Positions 52,201 through 62,500 of a stretch of 64,000 nucleotides of DNA are shown one piece after another; within the stretch, counting starts at the first letter, position 1; every line of letters begins with the position of its first letter. The stretch lies in assembly GCF_014203045.1 (NCBI RefSeq), contig NZ_JACHIF010000006.1, forward strand, positions 62,001 to 126,000, written 5' to 3'. The notes under the pieces are model-generated. The model worked only from the letters and a program-made list of their open reading frames with translations, did no database searches and was not told the origin of the DNA. Both the position numbers and the translations under genes were made by a program. The stretch comes from Prosthecobacter dejongeii. Lineage in GTDB: Bacteria; Verrucomicrobiota; Verrucomicrobiia; Verrucomicrobiales; Verrucomicrobiaceae.

Positions 52201-54611
52201 TGGATGTCATCCAGATTCCAGCCGGAGTAGGGGTAAGTGCCAAAGTTAGCCACCTGGTGCCCCCAGCGGATGTACACCTGCGGCTTGCCATCGGCATAGG
52301 CGGAGAGGTCATACTCCATCTCCGTCCAGGCGGAGTCGCTGTAGGGCGTGCTACCGTTTTCCCACAGCGTGTTCCAGGTGCTGCCATCGGAGGAGACCTG
52401 CACCGTGGCATACACCCAGGTCTGATAGTCCGAATTTAACCAGCGCTGGAATCGCAGGCGGGTGCTGAGGTGATCCGTGAGATTGAAGGGCCCGGCGGTG
52501 AGGTATTGCGGGGGCGCGATGTCGGTGGAGTAATCACCTGTTAAGTTGATGCCCAAGACCTTGCTGCCGGTGGCACCGCTTTTGGGATCCGGGCGCCCAT
52601 AGGCCAGGCCCCCACCTCCTTGTGGCACGCCGTAGGCCCACTCGCCGGTGCGCGGCCAGCCGGGATCCGTTTCCAGATCAAACTGATACACGGGCACGGA
52701 ATTCACCTGCACCGCTAGGCTGCGGAGCTGCGTGCGGCCCGTGCTGGAGTTTAGCACCGTGAGGGTCGCGACGTGGGTGCCTGCGGGAAGCTCATTCGCC
52801 TGGGCATTGATGCTGGCGGTGAAGGTCATGCTTTCACCCGCAGAAAGTTGGCCGCTGGGTGGGGTGAGGGTGATCCAAGTTTTATCCACGGTGGCGGTCC
52901 AGGTGGCTGCCGTCTCGGTATCATTCGTTAGGGTGTAAACCTTGTTAGGTGGGGTGAAAGGGCCGCCGAGTGGCCCGAGCGCGACCAATCCACTGCCTGG
53001 GGTCACCAGGATGTCATCACTGGCCAGGAGGGCGTTGTAGAGATTCAGCCGCCCGCCAGTGACGGTTTTCCCCGCCAGGGAGGGGATCTGATCCACGGAT
53101 TTAAGGATGAGATTGCGGATGCTGGTGTGGGTCAGCGTGGGACGGAAGGCTTTTAAAAGGGCGCAGGCCCCAGCCACGTGTGGGCAGGCCATGGAGGTGC
53201 CGCTGTTGTAAACGTAACCCCCGCCCCGGGCCGCGCTGTAAATGTCCTGACCGGGAGCCCCAAGATCAGTGGAAATGGGGCCGTAGTTGGAGAATGCGGC
53301 GAGGCCATCCTGGCGAGTCGTGGCAGCCACGGAGATGATGTTCGTGCCCGGATAACTCGCGGGATATTCAGGGTAGTATTCCGTGTAGGAGCTGTTGTTG
53401 CCTGCCGCAGCGATGAACAGAATGCCGGCTTCATTGGCCTCTTCGATCACGTCGGCCATGGCCTGGGAGTACTCTCCTCCCGTCCAGGAATTGGAGGTAA
53501 GCGTGACGCCCAAGCTCGTGGAGTAAGCAATGGCTTCGATCCCGTCTGAAAGTGTGCCATTACCGTTGGCATTGAGTGTCTTGAGCGCGATGAGGGAAAC
53601 ATTCCAGCAGATGCCTGCCACGCCTGTGTTGTTGTTTCCTACGGCCCCGATGGTGCCTGCGCAGTGCGTGCCATGGCCGTGATCATCCTGCGGTATGGCG
53701 TCGTTATTCACGAAGTCCCATCCCCTCACGTCATCAATGTAGCCGTTGTTGTCATCATCCAGCCCACTGGCCGCCGCCTCTTCACGGGGATTGGTCCAGA
53801 GATTGGGCGCTAGGTCGGGATGGGTGAGGTCAATGCCGGAGTCAATGATGGCTACTTTGACCGCACGGCTGCCGGTGGTGAGAGCCCAGGCTTCGGGAGC
53901 ATCCACATCGGCATCGGCGATGCCGCTGTTTTGGCCCGTGTTATGCATGGCCCAGAGTTCGCCGAAAGCGGTGTCATTGGGCACGGCATGGGTGCTCATG
54001 ATGAAATCGGGCTCGGCATACCGCACCATGTTTTTGATCGCACTGATCTCCGTGACCATGCGCGGCACGGTCTCTAGATCGGGTTTGCTGAAAGCGATGA
54101 GCCAGGTGCCTGAGGCAGGCATCTTGCGGCGTAGGGTTGCCCCCTCGGCTTTGAGTCGTGCTAGCAAGACGTCCTCGCTCATGTGAGCGTCGGCGGGTTT
54201 CACCAAGACATGATCTCCCACCATGGCCACTTGGCGAATGAGGCGATCTCCCTCCGGTCCGCGCACCAGCTCATCTTCCACGCGAATGAGGGGATATTTG
54301 AAGGAGGGATCACGCAGCAGGCGCACGCGTTTTACTTGCTGGATGCCGGCGACTTGCTGAACGGTTTCTTTTTCTGCAATGACTTCGCGCCCTGCGAATT
54401 TATCCTGCTTTGTCGCCGGTTTTTCTAGGGTGACGGTGCCATTGCTAGTCTGAGCACTCGTGATGCCACGATGAGAAGTGGAGGTGACCTGAGTAGTCTT
54501 TTCTGGGCTTGAGATCGTGGCGGGATCTACCCGGCGCAGCATCTGCCAGAGACCGATGCTGAATAGCATCAGAGCCGTGGCTGCCAAAAGGCGCTGGGTG
54601 GGGGATCTCAT
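49218..54611 (-). CDS. Exported subtilisin-like (S8) protease with Ig/fibronectin-type modules
   Basis: This 1797-residue protein has an N-terminal membrane signal (LLAATALMLFSIGLW). The S8 catalytic domain covers about 215-540 with D257 in AIIDSGIDLTHPDL, H313 in DHGHGTHCAGT and S473 in SGTSMACPHVAG; N405 in AGNNSS is the oxyanion residue. A pro-region of about 100-210 precedes it. The rest is a chain of beta-rich modules, including several Calx-beta-like repeats (TVTDNESRQITLTLPAKR, LTVPATVTIPAGSASARF), a MAM/jelly-roll-like segment and fibronectin-like units. It has no visible sorting tail. It is probably a secreted or surface protease. Confidence 0.9.
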   Translation of the reverse strand: MRSPTQRLLAATALMLFSIGLWQMLRRVDPATISSPEKTTQVTSTSHRGITSAQTSNGTVTLEKPATKQDKFAGREVIAEKETVQQVAGIQQVKRVRLLRDPSFKYPLIRVEDELVRGPEGDRLIRQVAMVGDHVLVKPADAHMSEDVLLARLKAEGATLRRKMPASGTWLIAFSKPDLETVPRMVTEISAIKNMVRYAEPDFIMSTHAVPNDTAFGELWAMHNTGQNSGIADADVDAPEAWALTTGSRAVKVAIIDSGIDLTHPDLAPNLWTNPREEAAASGLDDDNNGYIDDVRGWDFVNNDAIPQDDHGHGTHCAGTIGAVGNNNTGVAGICWNVSLIALKTLNANGNGTLSDGIEAIAYSTSLGVTLTSNSWTGGEYSQAMADVIEEANEAGILFIAAAGNNSSYTEYYPEYPASYPGTNIISVAATTRQDGLAAFSNYGPISTDLGAPGQDIYSAARGGGYVYNSGTSMACPHVAGACALLKAFRPTLTHTSIRNLILKSVDQIPSLAGKTVTGGRLNLYNALLASDDILVTPGSGLVALGPLGGPFTPPNKVYTLTNDTETAATWTATVDKTWITLTPPSGQLSAGESMTFTASINAQANELPAGTHVATLTVLNSSTGRTQLRSLAVQVNSVPVYQFDLETDPGWPRTGEWAYGVPQGGGGLAYGRPDPKSGATGSKVLGINLTGDYSTDIAPPQYLTAGPFNLTDHLSTRLRFQRWLNSDYQTWVYATVQVSSDGSTWNTLWENGSTPYSDSAWTEMEYDLSAYADGKPQVYIRWGHQVANFGTYPYSGWNLDDIQILGAPKHQMTLTLPASLIEGSSAGPARIRVNPAPPAPLIVNLASSRPGAELHLPFYVTVPAGALEVNFEVSAIQDIFVDGSQPVTVTATALDYPTSVATMLVHDDEQGVLTLNTPASFVEGSGEVLHSASLQLAQPAEANIVISLQSSDTTEMQVPATVTLPQGQQSVSIPLTFPEDVVIDGSQTVTLTAAVTNWPNAQRNLTVTDNESRQITLTLPAKRRESAGTLNEGGSVNVAGLLATALTVNLTSSDTTELTVPATVTIPAGSASARFALQLQDDVLTDGDQVVTVTASSASFLTATTSMSVTDDEVPALPVLPTPTNGQDPTHPKTSLTWQYDADSGASPESYQIYFGTRPDPTELLGSTSATTWQFPLPGLRSATQYYWRIVARRGSATRSGAIWSFKTPPVGPLHHFVWDPTPAAVALGVSFPVRVTAVDQYDIPLARYESQTPFTAQLKQPESTTGTGTYPWTFPLATNYHDARSQIIYTPAEAGPAGRLTALAIEVNTPPGQPLTQFTLRLKHTTKTDYLSAGLTWENEEWTTVYATEQTFSTPGWTWFVFTTPFDYDGTRNLMVDISFNNAGFTTDGTTRTTITSDYRTLAFRTDSGYGDPLTWAGNYPTPLAYNGLPNLRLRRADQEVPLSPETSGPFNGATWSGQITLLDSGSGLRLKARDAANAALFGLSDPLDVVVVEDFVLASEPLFTGGLSNTLSGESLGDGYEYEFQRATQADFSDAASSGYVTSPQHLFSPLTDGKLYHFRGRARTGGALGKWSPVERSTQDATPPTLAFTQPSGGLTALDRVNLGGAGTDSVSGISNVMVNDIVGISQDAFANWSAPALSLAEGLNTFTLTATDKAVPPNVRNVTWTITRITDPEADANGDGITSLMDYAFHTASHSPSKALPIISAAKHPDTGQTHLILSYRRLISNPSQVLYQVETSDGLQAWQPLSAPIEYLSITPTGDGVTELVQVRLHPSIEIQKRRFARVRVETSASE

Positions 54612-54710
54612 GGCAGGTCGGGGGATAAACAGGGCTTGGGAGCTTTTAACAGCCTAACGGAAGAGACGTTGCTCTGTAAAGTGCCGATGTGCTGGGGAGA
54701 AGATGCGGTT

Positions 54711-56378
54711 TCAAAGAAAGGCCAATAAGGCTAAAAACCCCATCGCGAGCCAATCTCTCAGGCCTAGGCGATCGGCATCGCCGGTGAAGCGCAGCAGCTT
54801 AAAAACCGCCCCGGTAGGGCAGCCGTATTTGCAATAGGCAAGAGGCGTGAAGAGCGATGCAGCGAGGCCCACCAAAGCGATGGCGATGCTGGCCCCGCCT
54901 GCCACGCGGAAGACATAGGCGTCAAAGGGCTCCAAGTCATTCAGATCCACACCCCAGCCCACCACCACGCTGAGGAGGACAAAGGCCAGCAATAAAAAGG
55001 GCAAGCGAGTGAGCACGGCCTCTAACCGGGCTGGGATGCGCCATTGCCATGGCAGTCGCCTCGCCAGGAGCTGCTGCAGTGCCCCATGCGGGCAGATGTG
55101 GTGGCAGTAGAGTTGCTTGCTGGTAAAGACGGGCCCCAGCAGGGCCACCACGCCTAACAGGAGCAAGCCCGGGGCGCTGCGCCAGGGCGTGCCATGGGCT
55201 GCCCAGCCCACCAGCAGCCCCTGCGATAAAAGCTCCCCCGCGATGAAGCCGCCATAGATCATCAGGAGAAAATGATGCGTGTGCCTGGCCCAGGCCCGGC
55301 CCCGCAGGCGGGTGAAGGCCATGACGAAGGCAGCGAGGATGATCACCCCATGTCCGCCATCCTGCCAGCGCCACTGCATGCGACGTAGCCAGCCGGTAGG
55401 GCGCTCCTCCAGCAGACTTTGGGCCCGACGCTTCAGCCCTTCGGCCATGGACCAACTGGTTTCCGTAGCGCCAGAAACGCCCTCGATTTTTTCCTTTTCG
55501 AAATCCATCTCCGCCAGGGCCTCTAGAGGGCGGTCATTGAAGAGATTCAGGAAGTAAGCGTCCCCCGTCACGTAAGCGACATAACGTTTGGTATCGTAAC
55601 TGCGGCGCAGGGCGATCTTTTTCAGCACTTCGCCGCTGGCATCCAGCAGCATGAGTGTATCCGTCGGGCCTTTGTAGCCGACCAATGTATCCGTGACGGG
55701 GGAGGTGCGCACGGCCAGGGCGATGACCTGCCCGCCTGCATCCAGCACTTCGTGGCGGCCTGGATTCCTCGGCACCGGGCGCAGTGCATCGGCGGTTGGC
55801 AGCAGGGTATGCACCTCTGCCAGGGTGATATCCTCTGGAAAGCGCAGAGAAATGGCGGCGGTTTGGCCCATTTTGGTCATCACACCTTGGGCGATGGCGG
55901 TGCTGGTCAGCGTCGCTCCTGTGACCGTGTGCAAGGCGGGGGCGGCTCCTTCCTCTCGCCTATCTGTGAACTGTTTGAAAAACTTCCGATCGGCAATCAC
56001 CTCGGCTAAATGGTCAGAGGTATCATGACTCTTAAGCACGCGCAGGCCGATGAGTTTCTTCTTCAGATCAAAGGCTAGTAAAGTGGTCGTGGGGCCGGAA
56101 TAACCAATGATATGGTCAGACTCTGGCGCGGTCGTGGTGACAAAGCCCAGAGGCTTCTGGGTGGCATCTAGCACCTGCCGCCAGCCGCTGCTGGACGGGG
56201 CTTCGCTGAGGGTGGCTGCTTCGGGGAAAAAATCGCGCAGCCGCTCCGGCTTCAGCGCAGCCACGGCTACGTCCCGGTCCTGCTGCTCCACGGCCTGGCG
56301 AATGACCAGGACGGCCAGCACCAACAAGCCAATCCGCCAAAGACGAATCAGGTGGGGACGAAGGTGTGAAGAGGCCAT
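54711..56378 (-). CDS. NosR-like membrane flavoprotein with FMN-binding and 4Fe-4S domains
   Basis: After one N-terminal helix, two periplasmic FMN-binding domains occur, each with an SGAT/TGAT flavinylation motif: VTGATLTSTAI near residue 165 and VSGATETSWSM near 300. Five or so membrane helices follow, with two cysteine clusters CHHICPHGA and CKYGCPTGA. These are the shortened CxxxCP motifs seen in NosR/NapH-type proteins. This layout matches NosR/NirI-like electron-transfer proteins that move electrons from quinol to periplasmic reductases. No nosZ or reductase gene is in the window, so its acceptor is unknown. The start was moved to the ATG before ASSHLRP. Confidence 0.82.
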   Translation of the reverse strand: MASSHLRPHLIRLWRIGLLVLAVLVIRQAVEQQDRDVAVAALKPERLRDFFPEAATLSEAPSSSGWRQVLDATQKPLGFVTTTAPESDHIIGYSGPTTTLLAFDLKKKLIGLRVLKSHDTSDHLAEVIADRKFFKQFTDRREEGAAPALHTVTGATLTSTAIAQGVMTKMGQTAAISLRFPEDITLAEVHTLLPTADALRPVPRNPGRHEVLDAGGQVIALAVRTSPVTDTLVGYKGPTDTLMLLDASGEVLKKIALRRSYDTKRYVAYVTGDAYFLNLFNDRPLEALAEMDFEKEKIEGVSGATETSWSMAEGLKRRAQSLLEERPTGWLRRMQWRWQDGGHGVIILAAFVMAFTRLRGRAWARHTHHFLLMIYGGFIAGELLSQGLLVGWAAHGTPWRSAPGLLLLGVVALLGPVFTSKQLYCHHICPHGALQQLLARRLPWQWRIPARLEAVLTRLPFLLLAFVLLSVVVGWGVDLNDLEPFDAYVFRVAGGASIAIALVGLAASLFTPLAYCKYGCPTGAVFKLLRFTGDADRLGLRDWLAMGFLALLAFL

Positions 56379-56564
56379 GGTTAAAGAGATCAATGTGGCG
56401 GATCTGCGGCCTCGCAACAACTCTGCTGCCATGCCTTTTGCATGGTTAATGGATTCTCGCAGGTCAAAAAGGAATAAGGCTCCCAGCGAGGACTAAGTTC
56501 TGGGATACATCAGGCAAAAAAGAGTGTAAAATTCCAATACCGAATTATCCAATTCGTCTCTTTT

Positions 56565-59500
56565 ATGCACGCTTGGACCTTACTTTATGCACGGGTTGCA
56601 TCCTTGTTTTGTGTTGGGATTCTCTCTTGCAGTATGATTCTGGCCCAGGCTGAGTCGGACTCTTTGGGAGATCTCGACAAAGACGGGGTATTCACCGCCC
56701 ACGATCTGGCCCGTCTGGTCGGCCATACGGCAGGGACCTCTTTGCTTGCTGAGACGCTGCTGCCTTTTGCCGATCTGAATCAGGATGGTGTGATCAATGA
56801 TGCGGACCATGGCGAGCTGGTGAAACTGATCCTGGAAACCGCCACTCCTCAGTCCCTGCCGCTGGCACATGTGCGTTCCGCCTCGCCTCACAATGGCGCG
56901 GGTGGCGTGGCCGTGACACGGGAGACGATCCTGTATTTTTCCATGCCGCTGGCCTTGAATGCCGTGCTGGATACCACGCAGTTTTACGCGGAGTTTGGCG
57001 GGCGAAAGATCCTCGCACGGGTAGAGATCTCTTCAGACAAAAAGAAAGCCACTTTGTTTTACCAAGAGCCGCTGCCTTCGAATGCGCGCATTCACGTCAC
57101 CTTTGCTCCCACAGGTCTCAACGATCTCATTGGCCGCCCGGTGGATGCCGATGGCGATGGCACCAGCGGGGGGAGCTACACCACCTCGTTTGATACGCTG
57201 AGCATCACTGGTCTGGCAGGCACTGCCATCACTGGCCGTGTCTTAGCCAGTGAATTGGGGGCGGGTGGGGCGGATGTGCCGCTGCAGGGCGTGACGGTGA
57301 CCGTGGATGGTGCCGAGGAAACCCTGCGTGCGATCACGGATGCTCAGGGCAACTTCACGCTCACACCCTGCCCCGCAGGCAGCTTCTTTGTTCATGTGGA
57401 TGGCCGTACCGCGCTGGTGAGCAATTACCCCAGTGGCGACTACTACCCGAATGTGGGCAAACGCTGGGACGCCCTCGCTGGCCGCATGGATAACCTTTCT
57501 GGCAACAGTGACGACACCGCCCGGGGCACCATCTACCTGCCAAAGATCATCGCAGGCAGCCTCAGTGCTGTGAGTCAGATGCAGGACACGCCGATTGATT
57601 TTCCTCCTAGCGTTCTGGCAGAGTACCCTAAACTGGAAGGCACCGAGCTGCTCGTGCCGGCGAACTCTTTGTTTGCTGATGATGGCACCCGTGGCGGTCA
57701 GGTAGGGCTAGCTCCGGTGGACCCCAATCGCCTGCCTAGCCCGCTGCCACCTGGGCTGGAGCTGCCCATGGTCATCACCATCCAGACGGATGGCGCGAGT
57801 AACTTTGACACACCCGTCCCAGTCTGTTTCCCGAATTTGCCAGATCCTGTGACCGGGCAAAAGCTACCTCCAGGGGCGAAGTCGGCGCTGTTTTCCTTCA
57901 ATCATGACACGGGTGAGTGGGAAGTGGTGGGGCCGATGACGGTGACAGAGGACGGCAATTTTGTGAAAACCGATGACGGCGTGGGTGTGCTCCAGCCCGG
58001 CTGGCATGGCACAAATCCGAGTGCAGGCAGTGGAGGCCCGGCCGATCCAGGCTCGCCACCTGGGCAGCCGAATGGGCCTTCCGTCGGCAGTCCTGGCGCG
58101 CCAGATCTGCCACCTTGTGGGCCGGGTTTTAAAGACCCTCAGGATCTCCAGGAAGTGCAGCAAATGATCGCTGCCAATGCCACCAATGCAGGCATGGGCA
58201 TCGGCGGTCGTCTCATCAAGATGCTGGGCGATATTCCCCGTGGAGCGAAAGAGCTTTTTAAATTTGGTAAAGGTGCCCGCAAGGAGTTCCAGGAGATGGA
58301 CAAGATGGTGGCGGATGCTCATGCCTATCGGCTTTATCTGGAGGCTCTGCGAGACTTTTATGTGGAGTATGCGGATGGCATCGGCCCGGGCCGCCCACAG
58401 CCTCCCTGTGCGCCTGCCGTTCAGTCCGCCAGGGGCAAACGCACATCAGGTGCTTCCATCATGGCTGGTTCTGGCAATGCCCAGGTGGACAGCCTGGTGA
58501 TGAGTTACGAGGCCCTGGCAGCCTCCATGTTGGCGCATTATCAGATCGAGCAACAAATCCAGGACATCTATGCCGGGAAGCCTGAAGGCTACATGCCAAC
58601 GGTGCAGCAGCAGGTCATCATCACGGCGGCCAAGGCCCAGCTAAACGCCCACCTTGGCGGCCTCAGCGCGCATGAGTTTTATGAGCCGTTGTGGGCGCAG
58701 CTACGTCAAAAGCTAGCCACTGTGACCACCACGGGCATCTTCCCGATTCGCCAGCCAGAAAGTGCCTTTTTTGTCTTGGTGCGTGAGGACAATGGCCAGG
58801 TCGTGCAGCGTGGACGTACCTCCAGCGCCGGTGCATTGCCGAATCTCATCCTGGCGCCAGAGACGGATTTTGTGGTGCGCTTTTTCTACCCTTCCACCTT
58901 GGCTGTGGCGGAGACTTCCTTTACCAGCGGTCCCACCGGTAGCCAGTCCACTCTGCTCTTTCCGGGTATCTCAGCAGCCAATGGTGCCACAGTGGATCTG
59001 GACGGGGATGGCCTTTCCAATCTGGCCGAGTCAGTCATCGGCACGAATGCGGCCCAGGCAGATACGGACAATGACGGCATCCCTGATGGCACAGAAATCC
59101 GCCAGGGCAGCGACCCCGCCAGCGGTCTGGCCGCCAGCACGGGCATCGTGGCTAGCGTGCCCACCTCCGGCCCGGCGGTGGACGTGGCCTCCAGCAATAA
59201 TTTGGTCGTCACCGCCAATGGCGCGGCGGGTATCAGCATCTTCAATGTGGCCACTGGGCTGAACCCCACACGGGTGGCGGATCTAGACACGCTAGGGGAA
59301 GCTTCCTCAGTCGCCATCTCTGGAACCACTGCTGTGGTGGCAGATGGGCTGACGGGCCTGGTCCTTGTGGATCTATCGGTCCTCAACAATGTCCGCATCG
59401 CCGCGCAAGTAAATCTCGGCAATGGGCAGCACAGTGCCCAGGTGGTGACGGTCAGCGGTCCCACGGCTTACGTTGCCATGAGCCATGGCACCATCGTCGC

Positions 59501-62500
59501 GGTGGACCTCGTCAGTCGCACCGTGCTGGAGCGCATCCCGCTGCCAGTGACCAGCGTCATCTATGATCTGGCCGTGTGGAGAGAGCATTTGTACGTCCTG
59601 CAACAAGGCCGGGTCACGTGCATCAACCTCACCAATTTAGGAGTGGGAGCAGTCATACCGCTGGTGGATCAAAGCATCACTGGTTGGAGGCCTCGCTTGT
59701 TTGCAGGTGAGGGCACGCTGTATGCCGTGCACAGCCGCGGCTTCCACTTGTTGGACACCGCCGCCAGTGAAAGCAATCCGCCCGTCCTGCAAAATTTCCT
59801 CACCAGCCAGGTCGCGTGGAAGCAACTCGTCAGCAATGGCTCGGGCCTGGCCCTCGTCGCCGTGGGGCCGAATTCGCCGCTGTCCGATCCGCATGATGTG
59901 GATGCTTACCAGCTCGGCAATGACGGCCGCCAGCCTGTTTTCAGCACCACCTTCCTGACTCCTGGCGTGGCCACCGCGCTTTCCATCTTCAATGGTATCG
60001 CCTATGTGGCAGATGCGGCCAGCGGACTGCAAGTGATGGCCTATCAGGCCTTTGATACTCTGGGGCAGGCCCCGACGGCTGCCCTCAGCTCCAACTTTAC
60101 CCTCGACCAGACCGCTGGCACGGGTGTGGCGGAGTCTGGCAAGTTGATGCGCCTTTCCGCCGTCGTGGCGGATGATGTGCAGGTGCGCAATGTGGAGTTT
60201 TTCGTGGATGGAGCCTTAGTTTCGGTGGATGGAAACTACCCCTTTGAGCACCGCTTCCTCACCCCGAAGGCCACGGCCCAGCGCACTCAGTTTAAGGTGC
60301 GTGCGCGGGCAACGGACACGGGAGGCAATGCCACCCTAACTCGCGAATTTGTGGTGACCCTGGTGCCGGATACCACACCGCCTGTGGTCACCCGTGTGGG
60401 TCCTTCTGGCCTAACCGGAAAGGTGACCAGTGCGCTGGCCTTCATGAGCGAGGCCCTGGACCCTGCCACGGTGAATGAGACCACCTTTCTGGTCACTGAG
60501 GCCGGGCCAGATGATGTCTTTGGCAGCGGTGACGATGTGCCCGTGACGGCCTCTGCCGTGACTTTCCGGCCAGAGATCCAGGCGGCCTCCTTTACCGTTA
60601 CAGGTGAGCTGCCACCGGGTGTTTACCAGGCTGTGCTCACCACCGGGGTGAAAGACCTTTCTAACAATGCGTTGGCGGCAGATCGTACCTGGCAGTTCAG
60701 TGTGGAGGGCGACCCCGTGTTCTGGACGGGCGGCAGCAGCGGCAACTGGAACAATGCAGCCAACTGGAACACGGGCGAAGTCCCTGGGCCTAACGACCTA
60801 GTCGTCATCAACGGGCCGCCGGAGCTAGAGGTAAATCTGGGCGGCTCCTATGTGCAGGCCCGCGTCATCACCACCCAGGGCGGCGCACGCCTGGTCGTGG
60901 CGGAGAACTCCGCCGTAGCCCTCGCCGGGGTGATTTTGGGCAGTGACCTTTTCGTGGGAGAACTCAGCAATGTCACCGTCATCGGCGGTCTGCGGCTGGA
61001 GAATGCGAACCTGGTTTTCCAAGATCAGACCGGAGCAAATACTCGTTACTTTACTTGCTATGGCAGTGCCACGGCGGTATCCGGAAACGGGGAAATTGTG
61101 TTTGGCACAGGTGGCCAGATTTATGCGGATATTCAGGGCATTCTGGAGGCAGGTATCACCGTACGGACGCGGGGTGATGCCTTTATCGCGACTCAAAGCT
61201 TCCTGAACTCCGTGGTGAACCAGGGCACCCTCATGACGGATGCCGCTGGTGCCCACTTGCGCCTCAGCAACCTCAATAACCAGGGCAGCATTTCTACGGC
61301 GCTTGGTCGCATCAGCCTGGTCCATACCTGGGTGAACAATGGTACGCTGCAAGTCAGCGCCGCCGGTCGTCTGGACTTCGGTGAGGGAGGTTACGCCTTT
61401 CCCCTCAGCGCCATCGGCACGCTGAATCGGACCGGGGGCCGTGTGGTCATCTCAGGCTATATGGATCTGGAAAATGGTACGTTGGCGCTCAATACCACGA
61501 CGGGGAACTGGGAGCTTTTGGATGGCGAGATTCAAAACGGGAATCTCACCACGGCAGATGGGGCGACCTTGGTCGTCGATGGGATTTTTAACTCCAGGTT
61601 GCTCAACGTGGACATCCAGGGGCTGGTGACGGTGCAATCCGGCGCACAGCTGACGCTGATGGATGACTGGGCCAATCACGGCACCATCAACGGCACCAAT
61701 TCGGTCATCCGTCTGGAAGGCGAATTTAGGCTCAACGAGATCGGCAACTACACCGGCACAGGCAATTCAGTGGAGATCACAGGCATCTTGGACAACGTCG
61801 GCCAAACTCTGATGCTGGATGCCCTGCCGAACTTCGTCCGTATCGGCAGCTCTGGCACCATCAAGGGTGGTATCATTTCCGGCTCTGCTCCCGTCAATGT
61901 ACCGGCTGGGGCCGATTGGAAGCTGGATGGCGTGACGGTGAATCAGGATTTGCTCATTGGCTCCAGTGCCGTTCTCTACGTCACTCACGGCTTGGTGCTA
62001 AACAATGCCGATATCATCGCTGGTAGCACAGGGCCGGGGGGGCATTACAGCACTCCGTATTTTTACTTCTACGGCACCCAGTCCGTCTCAGGCAACGGGG
62101 CGTTTCAGTTCGATGGCGGCGCAGGCTTCCGGGGGCTGGAAATCAGCACGAATGACGGCTCCTTCGATGGAGGGCTGGACCCAGGGGTGCTGACTTTCGA
62201 GCCTAGCATCAGCTTCCACTTAGGCCACTACGCGGGTCTCCGGGCCTATGGCCAGACGGCCCATTTCATCTTCAAAGGCAGCCTCACTGCGAATGTGCCT
62301 ATCCCGCCTGAGATTAACTATGCCACCGCCGTCTATATGACCGGACGCTTCACCAACGAAGGCAGCCTGACGGCGACGGCGGGGCACCTTTACTTCCAGG
62401 GCTACGCGGATCAGAATTGGACCAATCTGGGCACGGTGAACCTTTCCGGTTCAGGCATCCTCACGATGGGCGGAGACTTCACCCTGGCCCAACTCGGCAC

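Noticed and set aside
56580..56891. Short minus-strand frame opposite the dockerin region
   Set aside because: No coding signature; it is the antisense shadow of the dockerin-coding sequence.
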